Shown: positions 36,936 through 44,320, counted from the stretch's first letter. The stretch is DNA of 51,499 nucleotides from a virus (IMGVR_UViG_3300045776_000018:1-51499); one strand, 5' to 3'. The notes: a model not told the origin generated them from the sequence alone. Made by a program: numbers and translations.

Positions 36936-37315
36936 GGCGTCCGGCCTAACTTGTACACGCCGGGAGCCGCCCTGTGGATTTCGCCCGCCTTCACCATGCG
37001 GTCAAGGCATGAGCATACGCCCTTGGGGGCATATCCCTCGGCTGTCGCCAAGTTTCGGAAATCGACCCCAAGCGACATACCCTTTTCCATGGCGGCGTGG
37101 ATTTTCTCACGTAGCCCGCCGCTAGCCTTATACTTGGATTTGCTCAGCGCCTCCGGTTTTTTGTCCACCACAGTTACTGTGGGTGGGGGCGGCAACGCCA
37201 CGTCCTCCACCACTGGTGACATGTCCAGATTTTCAATCCGCATCGACCGATATAGCTGGGCCATCACGCCGCCAAGATCGGCCTCATCAACTTCAAACTC
37301 TATCCTGAATTTCAT
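36932..37315 (-). CDS. Small protein with possible winged-helix C-terminus
   Basis: 127 residues. The N-terminal 45 residues look like a small alpha/beta part, then a Pro-rich linker, then a region (REKIHAAMEKGMSLGVDFRNLATAEGYAPKGVCSCLDRMVKAGEIHRAAPGVYKL) with the helix-helix-wing look of winged-helix DNA-binding domains. The perfect palindrome at 37169-37181 encodes TVTVV in the linker. It is translationally coupled to the HTH gene. Function unknown, DNA binding likely. Confidence 0.55.
   Translation of the reverse strand: MKFRIEFEVDEADLGGVMAQLYRSMRIENLDMSPVVEDVALPPPPTVTVVDKKPEALSKSKYKASGGLREKIHAAMEKGMSLGVDFRNLATAEGYAPKGVCSCLDRMVKAGEIHRAAPGVYKLGRTP
37169..37181. promoter_or_regulatory. Perfect 13-bp palindrome
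   Basis: CACAGTTACTGTG, symmetric about the central base and extended by one pair on each side (37168-37182). One of the two perfect T-centred copies. Confidence 0.75.
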
Positions 37316-37338
37316 GAGGGATGTCCTTTAGTGCGAGG

Positions 37339-37650
37339 CTAGTATGTTACGTCATCCCAATTGCCATGAAGGTTATCCATTATGTCTTCTGGCTCCGTGT
37401 TCTTGTTCGTCGCGTTGTTCATGCTCGTCTCCCCATTCAACTTCGCGTAGCGCACCACATACCAGTCGTCCGCGAGGATGTCGGCAGCAGTGGGTCGGAA
37501 CTCCACCACGTTTGGGGGTGTGGCTGGCCAGTTATACGCGAACACAAGCACGTCACGACCATGGCAGAACACATGGTACTCATGGACTGCCCATGGGCGA
37601 CGCACATTGTGCATGGTGGTCGCCAACTTAATTGCCTCAATAAAGTTCAT
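37339..37650 (-). CDS. Hypothetical protein ending in GNWDDVTY
   Basis: 103 residues with GAGG 6 bp before the ATG. The N-terminal two thirds (TMHNVRRPWAVHEYHVFCHGRDVLVFAYNWPATPPNVVEFRPT) looks like a small beta domain. The C-terminal tail is disordered and ends in NLHGNWDDVTY, very like the GNWDDDE end of the putative ssDNA-binding protein. A shared tail suggests a shared partner. Function unknown. Confidence 0.55.
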   Translation of the reverse strand: MNFIEAIKLATTMHNVRRPWAVHEYHVFCHGRDVLVFAYNWPATPPNVVEFRPTAADILADDWYVVRYAKLNGETSMNNATNKNTEPEDIMDNLHGNWDDVTY

Positions 37651-37653
37651 CTC

Positions 37654-38316
37654 TTACCTCTTCGGCTTCCAATGCTCGCATGTCCGCACGCCGCACCAGC
37701 CGTTGCACAGGCCGGAGGGGCGCTTCTGCCATGTGTCGGTGTGGAACGCTTCCTTGTATTGGGTCAGGTCTGGCATGAACATGCCCCACATATCCGCCAA
37801 GTCGTCACGAACGTATTGGTTCTCGGTTGTGCCGCATGTCTTTGTCCAGTAGAACTCGGTCTTGATAGCCTCAAGGAACGGGTACTTGGCGAACGCCCAT
37901 ATCCCGAACAGCGCCAGTTGGTGGGGCTTGGCGTGGGGCTTGCCGGTCTTATAGTCCACGATGATACCCGTTGACGCGAAGATGATCGATAGATCGATTA
38001 TGCCGCGCATCCAGACATCTTGACCAAAGAACTCGCAGGGCTGCATCTGCTTGTTGATGGCGATTTTCTGCTCGGTATTTAGTATGCCACCGAGCGCTTC
38101 AAGCTTGGCAAGGTACGGCTCATGGTCCGTCAGATCAATGGGGAGCGGCTTATCGTGAGCCAGCCGATCCTCGAAATCCTTGTGTACCCGCTCCCCCCAT
38201 ATCATTTGTGGGGTTTTTTCCTCCTTGAAGCTCTTGATCACGTTCTTGTGGTAATATTGAAACGGGCACGACTTAAACGTGTCTAACGAACTGAAGCTCC
38301 AAGGTAGGGGTTTCAT
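37654..38316 (-). CDS. Cas4/RecB-like PD-(D/E)XK nuclease with probable Fe-S cluster
   Basis: 220 residues. Cys in the N-terminal FKSCPFQYY and three Cys near the C-terminus (LCNGWCGVRTCEHW) are the four-Cys layout of Fe-S nucleases of the AddB/Cas4 type. The catalytic set reads GERVHKDFE (His), RGIIDLS (Asp) and IIVDYKTGK (Asp-x-Lys). Phage members are single-strand-specific exonucleases in recombination or end processing. The ATG is part of a palindrome copy (38314-38326). No CRISPR array is present. Confidence 0.82.
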   Translation of the reverse strand: MKPLPWSFSSLDTFKSCPFQYYHKNVIKSFKEEKTPQMIWGERVHKDFEDRLAHDKPLPIDLTDHEPYLAKLEALGGILNTEQKIAINKQMQPCEFFGQDVWMRGIIDLSIIFASTGIIVDYKTGKPHAKPHQLALFGIWAFAKYPFLEAIKTEFYWTKTCGTTENQYVRDDLADMWGMFMPDLTQYKEAFHTDTWQKRPSGLCNGWCGVRTCEHWKPKR

Positions 38317-38326
38317 AGTTACTTCA
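38314..38326. promoter_or_regulatory. Dispersed palindrome containing the nuclease start codon
   Basis: CATAGTTACTTCA; on the minus strand it ends in the ATG of the Cas4/RecB-like gene, mirroring the arrangement at 27949. Confidence 0.65.
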
Positions 38327-38330
38327 CTTC

Positions 38331-38558
38331 CTAGTAGTAGCCAAAAAAATCTTCACGGAGTTGGAGCGACTGACGCAAATCGTCAGTTATACGCTCTGGA
38401 TCAGCCCGGTTGTTAAGAATGTACCGGATGATGTCTTGGTGGGAGACGTTGAACTCAGTAGCCAGCGTCTCAATCATCGTTAGCGTTGTGCCCGGTTGCA
38501 GGCGTAAGGTGAAGGCACGTCCTACACCTTTTCCGTAGTTCTTACGGTCGCCACGCAT
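38331..38558 (-). CDS. Small ribbon-helix-helix-like protein
   Basis: 75 residues from ATG 38558, which overlaps the ParB-like stop (ATGA); a longer frame starts inside the ParB-like gene and is rejected. A basic start (RGDRKNYGKGVGR) leads into AFTLRLQPGTTLTMIETLATEFNVSHQDIIRYIL, the strand-helix-helix pattern of RHH/CopG-like DNA-binding proteins. Co-translated with the ParB-like protein, so the two may act together. Confidence 0.6.
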   Translation of the reverse strand: MRGDRKNYGKGVGRAFTLRLQPGTTLTMIETLATEFNVSHQDIIRYILNNRADPERITDDLRQSLQLREDFFGYY

Positions 38559-39409
38559 CAGCCCATCGCCTTCAGAGTGTTGTCGGCGCGCTCGGCCAGT
38601 TTCTCGTCTTCCTTGTCGCCGGTCAGCAGCAGGGCGTCGCGGCACAGGCTCAGCACCAGCTTGATTTCCTCGCGGCTGACCTTGGTCTGCGCCGGGGCAG
38701 GGGCCTTCGGCGCGGGCGGTGAGCCTTCAGCCGCCTTGCCCTTTGGCTGGTGCAGGATCGAGTGCTTCTTGGTCGCCTTGTCCTTGCCCTCGGCGCGGGC
38801 CGTGGCGACGGCATCGTTGAGGATCGCCGCCCCATCCTCCGGGTGTTCGCGCATGGTCTCCGCAGCGAATGTGGAGGATACCGCGCCCTGCTTGACCAAG
38901 GTGTGGACCTCGGTAGGCGCGGCGGCGAAGTCGAGCAACTGCGCCACATAGGACAAGGACTTGCTAATCCGCTTGGCGATGGCCGGCTGGGTCCAACCGA
39001 GATTGATGGCGCGCTTCACATTGAACGCTTCCTCAATCATCGTCAGGCGCTTGCCGGAATTGGAGACGTTCTGCCGCAAGATGCGGTCAACGTCGTTGAC
39101 GCCCTTACCCTCCGGGATGCAGGGAACGGTGGCGATTTCCATCCCCTCTTCGATCAATTCCTGAACGGCGGTCAGGCGGCAGTGACCATCCGCCACATAG
39201 GTCTCGTCACCAACGCTGAAGACCTCCAGTGGCCGGGACTGCTGGTAGCCGTTCTCGCGGATGCTTTCCTTCAGGAAGTCGATATGCTCGCGGTTCTCAG
39301 GCATATCCAGATCGCGGGCGTTAAGGCCCGGCATGATCTTGATCTTCAGGGGATTGAAATTCAGCGTGGTGACGCCTCGGCTGTCAGCCAAGTCTCTAAG
39401 AGTTGCCAT
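38558..39409 (-). CDS. ParB-like DNA-binding protein
   Basis: 283 residues with GGAG upstream. The N-terminal ParB/Srx fold is shown by RPLEVFSVGDETYVADGHCRLTAVQEL (the GHxR box, the CTP-site region in ParB proteins). The central HTH is GWTQPAIAKRISKSLSYVAQLLDF, as in ParB/KorB where it reads palindromic parS or OB sites. A Pro/Ala linker and a short helical C-terminus follow. No ParA partner is in the window. A copy of the dispersed palindrome lies 11 bp upstream of its start. By analogy with KorB it is my first candidate to bind those sites. Confidence 0.8.
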   Translation of the reverse strand: MATLRDLADSRGVTTLNFNPLKIKIMPGLNARDLDMPENREHIDFLKESIRENGYQQSRPLEVFSVGDETYVADGHCRLTAVQELIEEGMEIATVPCIPEGKGVNDVDRILRQNVSNSGKRLTMIEEAFNVKRAINLGWTQPAIAKRISKSLSYVAQLLDFAAAPTEVHTLVKQGAVSSTFAAETMREHPEDGAAILNDAVATARAEGKDKATKKHSILHQPKGKAAEGSPPAPKAPAPAQTKVSREEIKLVLSLCRDALLLTGDKEDEKLAERADNTLKAMG

Positions 39410-39419
39410 CGTTTAACTC

Positions 39420-39432
39420 CAATAGTTACTAT
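39420..39432. promoter_or_regulatory. Dispersed palindrome in the leader of the ParB-like gene
   Basis: CAATAGTTACTAT overlaps the stop of the upstream exonuclease gene and ends just before the GGAG site of the ParB-like gene (read on the minus strand), a position suited to autoregulation. Confidence 0.65.
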
Positions 39433-40010
39433 ATCTGGATGTTGAGGGATTTGACGATGCGGACCAGATGTTCCGCTTGCGACACCGCATCGTCTACGGC
39501 GTTGTGATAGGTGCCGACGCGCTCCAGCTTGATGTCTGGCGCAAGGCTCTTGATCGTGCGATAGCAGCGGTCATTGTAGAACTTCCAAGGTACTTCGAGG
39601 CCGAGCCGTTCGTAGGCGCGGCGCAGGATGACATTGTCGAACGTCGCGCCGTTGCCCCACATAACGATGTTGTAGGGCTGCTCGATGCGGTGGGCTTGGT
39701 GGTCCAGCCACATAGAGAACGTCTCAAGCGCGCTACCGACATCGATAGGATTAACTAGCAACTGCTCCCTCGCCGCGTTACGTTGTGGGTCGAGCCACCA
39801 AGTTAGTGTGTCGGCATCGATGACACCCTTATACTCCAGAGATGACTTGATGTCAATGTTGACATAGAAGCGCTCCCCAAGATAGTCGCCGGCGAGGATG
39901 TCGGGGTAGTGACCGTCAGGGTTGAACACGACGGCTCCTAAGCCCCAGATCAGGGCGTTATTGCTGGTGCCAAGAGTTTCGAGGTCGATCATGATATGTT
40001 GGTTTGCCAC
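39429..40010 (-). CDS. DEDDh 3'-5' exonuclease (DexA/Rv2179c-like)
   Basis: 193 residues from GTG 40010 with AAGGAC upstream. The three exonuclease motifs are clear: MIDLETLGT (Asp, Glu), MWGNGATFDNVIL (Asp) and YHNAVDDAVSQA (His, Asp). The layout matches short DnaQ-fold exonucleases of phages. It probably trims DNA or RNA ends during replication or host nucleic acid degradation. The upstream gap holds two palindrome copies. Confidence 0.85.
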   Translation of the reverse strand: MANQHIMIDLETLGTSNNALIWGLGAVVFNPDGHYPDILAGDYLGERFYVNIDIKSSLEYKGVIDADTLTWWLDPQRNAAREQLLVNPIDVGSALETFSMWLDHQAHRIEQPYNIVMWGNGATFDNVILRRAYERLGLEVPWKFYNDRCYRTIKSLAPDIKLERVGTYHNAVDDAVSQAEHLVRIVKSLNIQI

Positions 40011-40074
40011 GACGTGCGTCCTTACTTGTTGTAGATGTTGGTGGCGATGTACTACATGTTAAGGTTGGCTTTTC

Positions 40075-40087
40075 CACAGTTACTTTG
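40075..40087. promoter_or_regulatory. Intergenic dispersed palindrome, first of a pair
   Basis: CACAGTTACTTTG, about 65 bp upstream of the exonuclease start in a non-coding gap. Paired with the copy at 40102; start-to-start spacing 27 bp. Confidence 0.65.
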
Positions 40088-40101
40088 GTTGGTGCGGGAC
40101 G

Positions 40102-40114
40102 CAATAGTTACTAA
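40102..40114. promoter_or_regulatory. Dispersed palindrome, second of a pair
   Basis: CAATAGTTACTAA covers the stop codon of the HNH gene, as the copy at 39420 covers the exonuclease stop. Confidence 0.6.
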
Positions 40115-40392
40115 GCCATGCCCGCGCCCTTGGTGCGCTTGAAGCTCCGGTTCTTGTGCTGCGACACGGCGCGCAGATTGCTTGCCGCGTTCTCGGACCC
40201 ACCCTTGACGATGGGCTTGATATGGTCGATGTCCTTCTTCGATCCCTTCTTAATCATGCCGAGCTTGATGGCGTGCCGCCGCGCACGCGCTCGGATCGTA
40301 TCGCCGCTGTCGTGCCCGCCGCGCTCGCCGCGCGCTTTGGCGGTCTTATGCTCTTGTGCGTAATCCCTCACATAGTTAGGTGAGCTAGGCAT
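40111..40392 (-). CDS. HNH endonuclease
   Basis: 93 residues from ATG 40392, chosen because the longer frame overlaps the upstream gene. The core KKDIDHIKPIVKGGSENAASNLRAVSQHKNRSF has the Asp-His, Asn and His of the HNH fold. Very basic overall. Could be a freestanding homing or packaging-linked nuclease; no neighbouring intron is evident, although the intein-bearing polymerase lies two genes upstream. Confidence 0.78.
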   Translation of the reverse strand: MPSSPNYVRDYAQEHKTAKARGERGGHDSGDTIRARARRHAIKLGMIKKGSKKDIDHIKPIVKGGSENAASNLRAVSQHKNRSFKRTKGAGMA

Positions 40393-40594
40393 CGTCGTCA
40401 TCCTCCACGTCAGGGACCGAATCGTCCTCAACCTGTATAGGCCGGTAGCCGAGTTTCTTGAACTGCTCTTTGTTAAAAGTCATGGGGAATTGGCCGTGCG
40501 GACCCTCCAGCACCATCTCGTTGGTGCCTGTGTCCCAACTCACAACCCGATACGTCCTCTTGGTGTTGGTGTTCTCGAAATATAGCGACGCCAT
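40385..40594 (-). CDS. Small acidic-tailed hypothetical protein
   Basis: 69 residues with GGAG upstream. A small beta-rich body (YFENTNTKRTYRVVSWDTGTNEMVLEGPHGQFPMTFN) is followed by an acidic tail (VEDDSVPDVEDDDDA). It lies between the polymerase and HNH genes and overlaps the HNH start by 8 bp. Function unknown; the acidic tip recalls replication accessory proteins. Confidence 0.6.
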   Translation of the reverse strand: MASLYFENTNTKRTYRVVSWDTGTNEMVLEGPHGQFPMTFNKEQFKKLGYRPIQVEDDSVPDVEDDDDA

Positions 40595-40612
40595 CGTCGT
40601 TCTCCACAGTCG

Positions 40613-43453
40613 TTATGGATGATAGTCTTTCAAGGCTCCCCATGAGGGGCCAACTTTACAGTCCCATGTGAGGGGTATGGGGGGTGTAAAATTCCAAGCA
40701 TCCTTGTAAGGTAAGTTATCAAGTATATACTTCATGTCAACAGCGGCACGCTGTACCTTGTCGAGTGGCACGAAGAAATACAAGCCGTCGTGCAAGTCCC
40801 AGACGAAATGAATACCATGAGTGTGTATATAGTTTCGCAGGCACGCGAGGGCGAGATATTTCTGATCCCCGCCAGTCCCTTGGATGGGGTAATTGATCGC
40901 CGTACTCTCCATCGCCCATGCCATCTTGCCCTTCCAGTCTCCTTTCACTTGCACACGCCGGCCAGCCATGGTCTCGGCGTAACCCAGCCGCCGCGTCTTT
41001 CCTATACTTTTGTACCAGTAGACCGGCACACCCTTGTAGGTGTTCACGTAAGTGTGATGAATGAGCTTGGCTTCCGGTAGCTCCATAGGCATGTCATAAT
41101 CGACGCGCGCCGTGGTCATCAGGCGTGGTGGTGATGTTCTAAACTGTAACGCCAAATTTGCCACCTTACCGGCCTTGCGCCCGGCCTTCATAACCTTGTC
41201 TGTCTCTCTCAGGCGGATCATGTCGTGGTAGTCGCAGTGAATGACCCGCGATCCCATGAATGAGTGAGGGTCTTCGCCGGGAAGGCAGAGTTGCAGCATG
41301 ACTTGATCGTTTGACTGTATCGCCATCCAGCGGAACTCTTGGCCGGCAGCGTCGAACTCCATAACTACATGATTTGGCGGCGCAACGATAGCACCACGGA
41401 ACGCTTCGTCGCCGGCCTTCCTGATCCCCTTCATCTGGTGGATGGCGAAGCCAATGGGGAGCAACCCCTTGACCGGGTTGCCGGTCTTGGCGGACACGAT
41501 CATGGCGGACTGCTTGGAACTGTAAGTGAGGCGTGAAGTGTTGCCTGTGACGAAAATATGGCCGTTGCTACGGGCAAGCCAAAAACCTGTCTCTGTTGTG
41601 GCACAATACGCGCGATGCGCCTCAGTTACTATTGAGCGGTAGCGCGGTGTAATCGCCCGCGTCGCACGGATATGTGGTGGCGAGATATGGCACACGACCA
41701 TGCCGTGCTTATTCGTCGCATGTATCGCCGCCTTGCGCCCAACAAGGGAGGCTACAGTCACAACCCACTCAACGTTCTCCTTGATATTGGAGCCATACGT
41801 GAAGCCTCCATCGGCGTGGGCTGACCCATCCCAGAACTCAGTCTCCGTAAGAAATGCCTCAAGTCCCTCGGGTGACGTGTTGAGTATCCATGGCCCAAAG
41901 AACTTCTTGTCGTGCCCGCACCAGTCAGGGCGGTAACTTTTGGCAACAGTGACCTCAATGCGGTCAGGGTACGCACCACGAATATACACATGGTGTTGGA
42001 TGTCTAACACCGTAAGCAGATCAATTAGTTTGATGACTTTTCGCTTCTTTTTGAGTGTGAACTTTAGATGCTTATCCACCGAGTACCCATCAGCTTGTAT
42101 TGCGACGAACAGTCGCATCTGGTCCGGCGTGTACTGCCCAGTTAGCGTCAACTTCCCCGCTGTCGGGATGTACTTCACCTCACCGCTAAGTTCGCCAGCT
42201 TTCTGTGTCCTCCACTGAAACGTCTTTTGCGCAAGGTATGGCACAGTGTGCCCCGGCGTGAACAGGCAATCGAACGATTGCTGCTTAAGTCGCACCCACT
42301 CGTCTGTGATGGGGCCAATGAACCGTGTAGCAGGTAGAAACTCCATTGTGAGGTCAGGCTTGACCTGTACAATCTCGCCGCCAGTCCACTGATCCAGCCT
42401 GACCCAGCCTTCACGCGTCATGACCTCTACATCCCCGGTCACGCAATAGGTGCCGAAGATCAACGCCTGCGGATGGGTGCAATGGTCGCCGTTGTAATCG
42501 ATGCTGTCGAGCAGCGCCTGACAGAATTTGGTGGCGTTATTCAGCGCCTCACGGTAACGCTTCAGGCTGCTGGCGCGCGGATCGATGAACGCCAACTCAT
42601 GCAGCACTTCCTTATCGGTCGAGCGTGTCGTGTTGCCGGTCTTCTTGGATTTGTTTTCTTTGAGGACTGGCAACTCCCACACGTCGTATAGTAACTTTGC
42701 CAACTGCATGGGTGAGCGGATGATTGTCTCGGTGACGCCATGGGGCGCGAGGTTTTCCAACTCGACTTCGGCGTCCTTAATGAGCCGGTTGCGCAGATCG
42801 CGCACACTTAGTGTGTCCACCAGCAGACCCTTCAGGTTGGCGTGAGCCACCAAGGGGATGCACTTCGCCTCGATCTGCGCCGCCCTCAATTGCTGGGGTT
42901 CAAGCGCCTCGTAGAAACTGGTGGATGCAATCAAGGTGAACACGTTATCTTGTTTGTTATACTTGTGCAGCTTGGCGCGCATCTCAGGGGAGGGGTCGTG
43001 GTAATCCACTTCGTTTTCGTAGCCGCCGTACTGAGGCATGGCTTCGCGGACCCATGTCTTCAAGCTGTACGACTGCTTCTTTGAGCGGTCCATGTCGTAC
43101 TCAGGCTCAATGGTGAGATGCCTCCAGAGTAACATCCCGTCGAGGAACTTGCACTGCATCGCCAGATCGACAAGCCCGTAGGCCATCAAAATCTGCACGT
43201 CGAACTGAGTGTTCCAGCCAAGCAGGGTCAGCTTGTTGTGGATGGCGTCCTCAAGCATCTCTTTCATCTGGTGCTTGCTCGGGGCCAGCCCGCCACCAAA
43301 TGTATTCTTGCCCTCTATGTGACGCAGCGACACAAGGCTGGTGGCCCATGCATCGCCTGACGGTATTCTCCACGGTTGTAGGGCGTAGTCAGGGTTGACG
43401 CCCGACGTTTCAAAATCAAAAACGACATGCTTGGCGTGGTCGAAGCCCACCAT
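40613..43453 (-). CDS. Family A DNA polymerase with 3'-5' exonuclease, interrupted by an intein
   Basis: 946-residue precursor from ATG 43453 (GGGAG upstream; a start four codons earlier is possible). Without the 302-residue intein it is about 644 residues, normal for phage Pol A enzymes. Exonuclease motifs: VVFDFET, GWNTQFD and YNKQDN. Polymerase motif A is VVMEFDAAGQEFRW, motif B GRKAGKVANLALQF, motif C VWDLHDGLYF, where the usual Glu after Asp is Gly. The intein breaks the chain between FGTY and TSRLTYSS, the T-x-RLxSS motif that contacts primer-template, so splicing should be needed for activity. This is the replicative polymerase. Confidence 0.9.
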   Translation of the reverse strand: MVGFDHAKHVVFDFETSGVNPDYALQPWRIPSGDAWATSLVSLRHIEGKNTFGGGLAPSKHQMKEMLEDAIHNKLTLLGWNTQFDVQILMAYGLVDLAMQCKFLDGMLLWRHLTIEPEYDMDRSKKQSYSLKTWVREAMPQYGGYENEVDYHDPSPEMRAKLHKYNKQDNVFTLIASTSFYEALEPQQLRAAQIEAKCIPLVAHANLKGLLVDTLSVRDLRNRLIKDAEVELENLAPHGVTETIIRSPMQLAKLLYDVWELPVLKENKSKKTGNTTRSTDKEVLHELAFIDPRASSLKRYREALNNATKFCQALLDSIDYNGDHCTHPQALIFGTYCVTGDVEVMTREGWVRLDQWTGGEIVQVKPDLTMEFLPATRFIGPITDEWVRLKQQSFDCLFTPGHTVPYLAQKTFQWRTQKAGELSGEVKYIPTAGKLTLTGQYTPDQMRLFVAIQADGYSVDKHLKFTLKKKRKVIKLIDLLTVLDIQHHVYIRGAYPDRIEVTVAKSYRPDWCGHDKKFFGPWILNTSPEGLEAFLTETEFWDGSAHADGGFTYGSNIKENVEWVVTVASLVGRKAAIHATNKHGMVVCHISPPHIRATRAITPRYRSIVTEAHRAYCATTETGFWLARSNGHIFVTGNTSRLTYSSKQSAMIVSAKTGNPVKGLLPIGFAIHQMKGIRKAGDEAFRGAIVAPPNHVVMEFDAAGQEFRWMAIQSNDQVMLQLCLPGEDPHSFMGSRVIHCDYHDMIRLRETDKVMKAGRKAGKVANLALQFRTSPPRLMTTARVDYDMPMELPEAKLIHHTYVNTYKGVPVYWYKSIGKTRRLGYAETMAGRRVQVKGDWKGKMAWAMESTAINYPIQGTGGDQKYLALACLRNYIHTHGIHFVWDLHDGLYFFVPLDKVQRAAVDMKYILDNLPYKDAWNFTPPIPLTWDCKVGPSWGALKDYHP
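41540..42445 (-). mobile_element. Intein with LAGLIDADG-like endonuclease remnant in the polymerase
   Basis: 302 residues in frame (precursor 337-638). Starts at Cys1 (CVTGDVEVMTREG, block A), has block B TPGH (Thr63, His66), degenerate LAGLIDADG-like segments near 112-120 (LFVAIQADG) and 195-207 (LEAFLTETEFWDG), and a C-terminal block FWLARSNGHIFVTGN. The last residue is Asn302, preceded by Gly rather than the common His; the +1 extein residue is Thr. Splicing looks plausible; endonuclease activity is uncertain. A dispersed palindrome copy lies in the splicing half (41621-41634). Confidence 0.88.
41621..41634. promoter_or_regulatory. Dispersed palindrome inside the intein
   Basis: CTCAGTTACTATTG, coding for SIVTE near intein residue 272. 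Confidence 0.55.
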
Positions 43454-43463
43454 AGTTACTCCC
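43451..43463. promoter_or_regulatory. Dispersed palindrome over the polymerase start
   Basis: CATAGTTACTCCC; on the minus strand GGGAG is the polymerase ribosome-binding site and the final ATG its start codon, so the site exactly spans the translation start. Confidence 0.65.
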
Positions 43464-43704
43464 ACAGTCGAGGGTCATTGTCCCAAAGCTGGCGCAGCAG
43501 GCCGCGATCCAGCACTTGGCGTTGGCGTGTGGAGGGCCGACCTCCACACTTCATGTAGGAGAGCAGGGAGCTACAGAACTCCAACTGCCAATCCGTCAGT
43601 GGACGAACCAGCACCGGCGCTTGTGAAAGGTAGGCTTTCAACTCAGCGCGTGACAGGTCGTCCACATCAGGGCAGACATCATCCCAAGGTGCTGGACGGA
43701 TCAT
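43456..43704 (-). CDS. Small hypothetical protein upstream of the polymerase
   Basis: 82 residues, ending 2 bp before the polymerase ATG. Acidic N-terminus, then LTDWQLEFCSSLLSYMKCGGRPSTRQRQVLDRGLLRQLWD, a short helical region with a basic patch. No family recognised. Tight coupling suggests a polymerase accessory, unproven. Confidence 0.55.
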   Translation of the reverse strand: MIRPAPWDDVCPDVDDLSRAELKAYLSQAPVLVRPLTDWQLEFCSSLLSYMKCGGRPSTRQRQVLDRGLLRQLWDNDPRLWE

Positions 43705-43748
43705 CGCAGGTGATCTTGATGACGACGTAGGAGGTTAGTTCTTGAGTG

Positions 43749-43979
43749 TCATATTACACCATAGTATGCTATGGCCGCATTGACGCGAGCCTCGTACCTA
43801 TCGTAGCGGACACGTCTGGTGTTCGCAGGTATCGGATCGTTTAAACGCCGAGACGCGAAGAGCCTGTACTCGTTGATCATAGAGATGCGAAGCAATTCGT
43901 CGCCATTAAGGTCATCCATTATATCTTCGGCCAGCTTTTTAAGCTGCGCCACGCGATCAGGGAACACGGTCTTTGCCAT
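43749..43979 (-). CDS. Small hypothetical protein
   Basis: 76 residues from ATG 43979, preferred over an ATG at 44057 because GGAGG lies upstream and overlap is avoided. Helical N-terminal half and a basic, Tyr-rich C-terminal half (NTRRVRYDRYEARVNAAIAYYGVI). Function unknown. Confidence 0.5.
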   Translation of the reverse strand: MAKTVFPDRVAQLKKLAEDIMDDLNGDELLRISMINEYRLFASRRLNDPIPANTRRVRYDRYEARVNAAIAYYGVI

Positions 43980-43986
43980 CGGCCAC

Positions 43987-44319
43987 CTATCCTCCAACAG
44001 TCGTCCAATGGACCTGACCGTTTTTCGAGTAGCGCCACTCAGCAATGGGGTCTCCATGTGGGAGGCACCCCATTACCTCTCGGAACCAAGCAGTCGCAGC
44101 GCTCTCACCCTGCTTGGTGATCTTGAAGTGGCTCCCCGTAGTTACTATCTCATCTGGTGAGCCGAGTTGCCACTTCAAGAAATCATCGAGACGATCATAG
44201 CGCTTTGCAACTCCGAGCGCAAGCTGATCGTATATCCCGTCACTCATGATTGGTGAGTGTCGTCTATAGTAAAGATAGCTCGCCATGATCAGGCGGCGAG
44301 CGCCGAGCGACGGTGTCAT
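43987..44319 (-). CDS. Hypothetical protein with a ligase-N-terminus-like segment
   Basis: 110 residues from ATG 44319 (GTGGAG just upstream). The part LIMASYLYYRRHSPIMSDGIYDQL resembles the Ia-type segment found at the start of NAD-dependent DNA ligases and in small phage proteins, but no adenylation domain follows. A palindrome copy (44137) lies inside. Function unknown. Confidence 0.5.
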   Translation of the reverse strand: MTPSLGARRLIMASYLYYRRHSPIMSDGIYDQLALGVAKRYDRLDDFLKWQLGSPDEIVTTGSHFKITKQGESAATAWFREVMGCLPHGDPIAEWRYSKNGQVHWTTVGG

Positions 44320-44320
44320 C

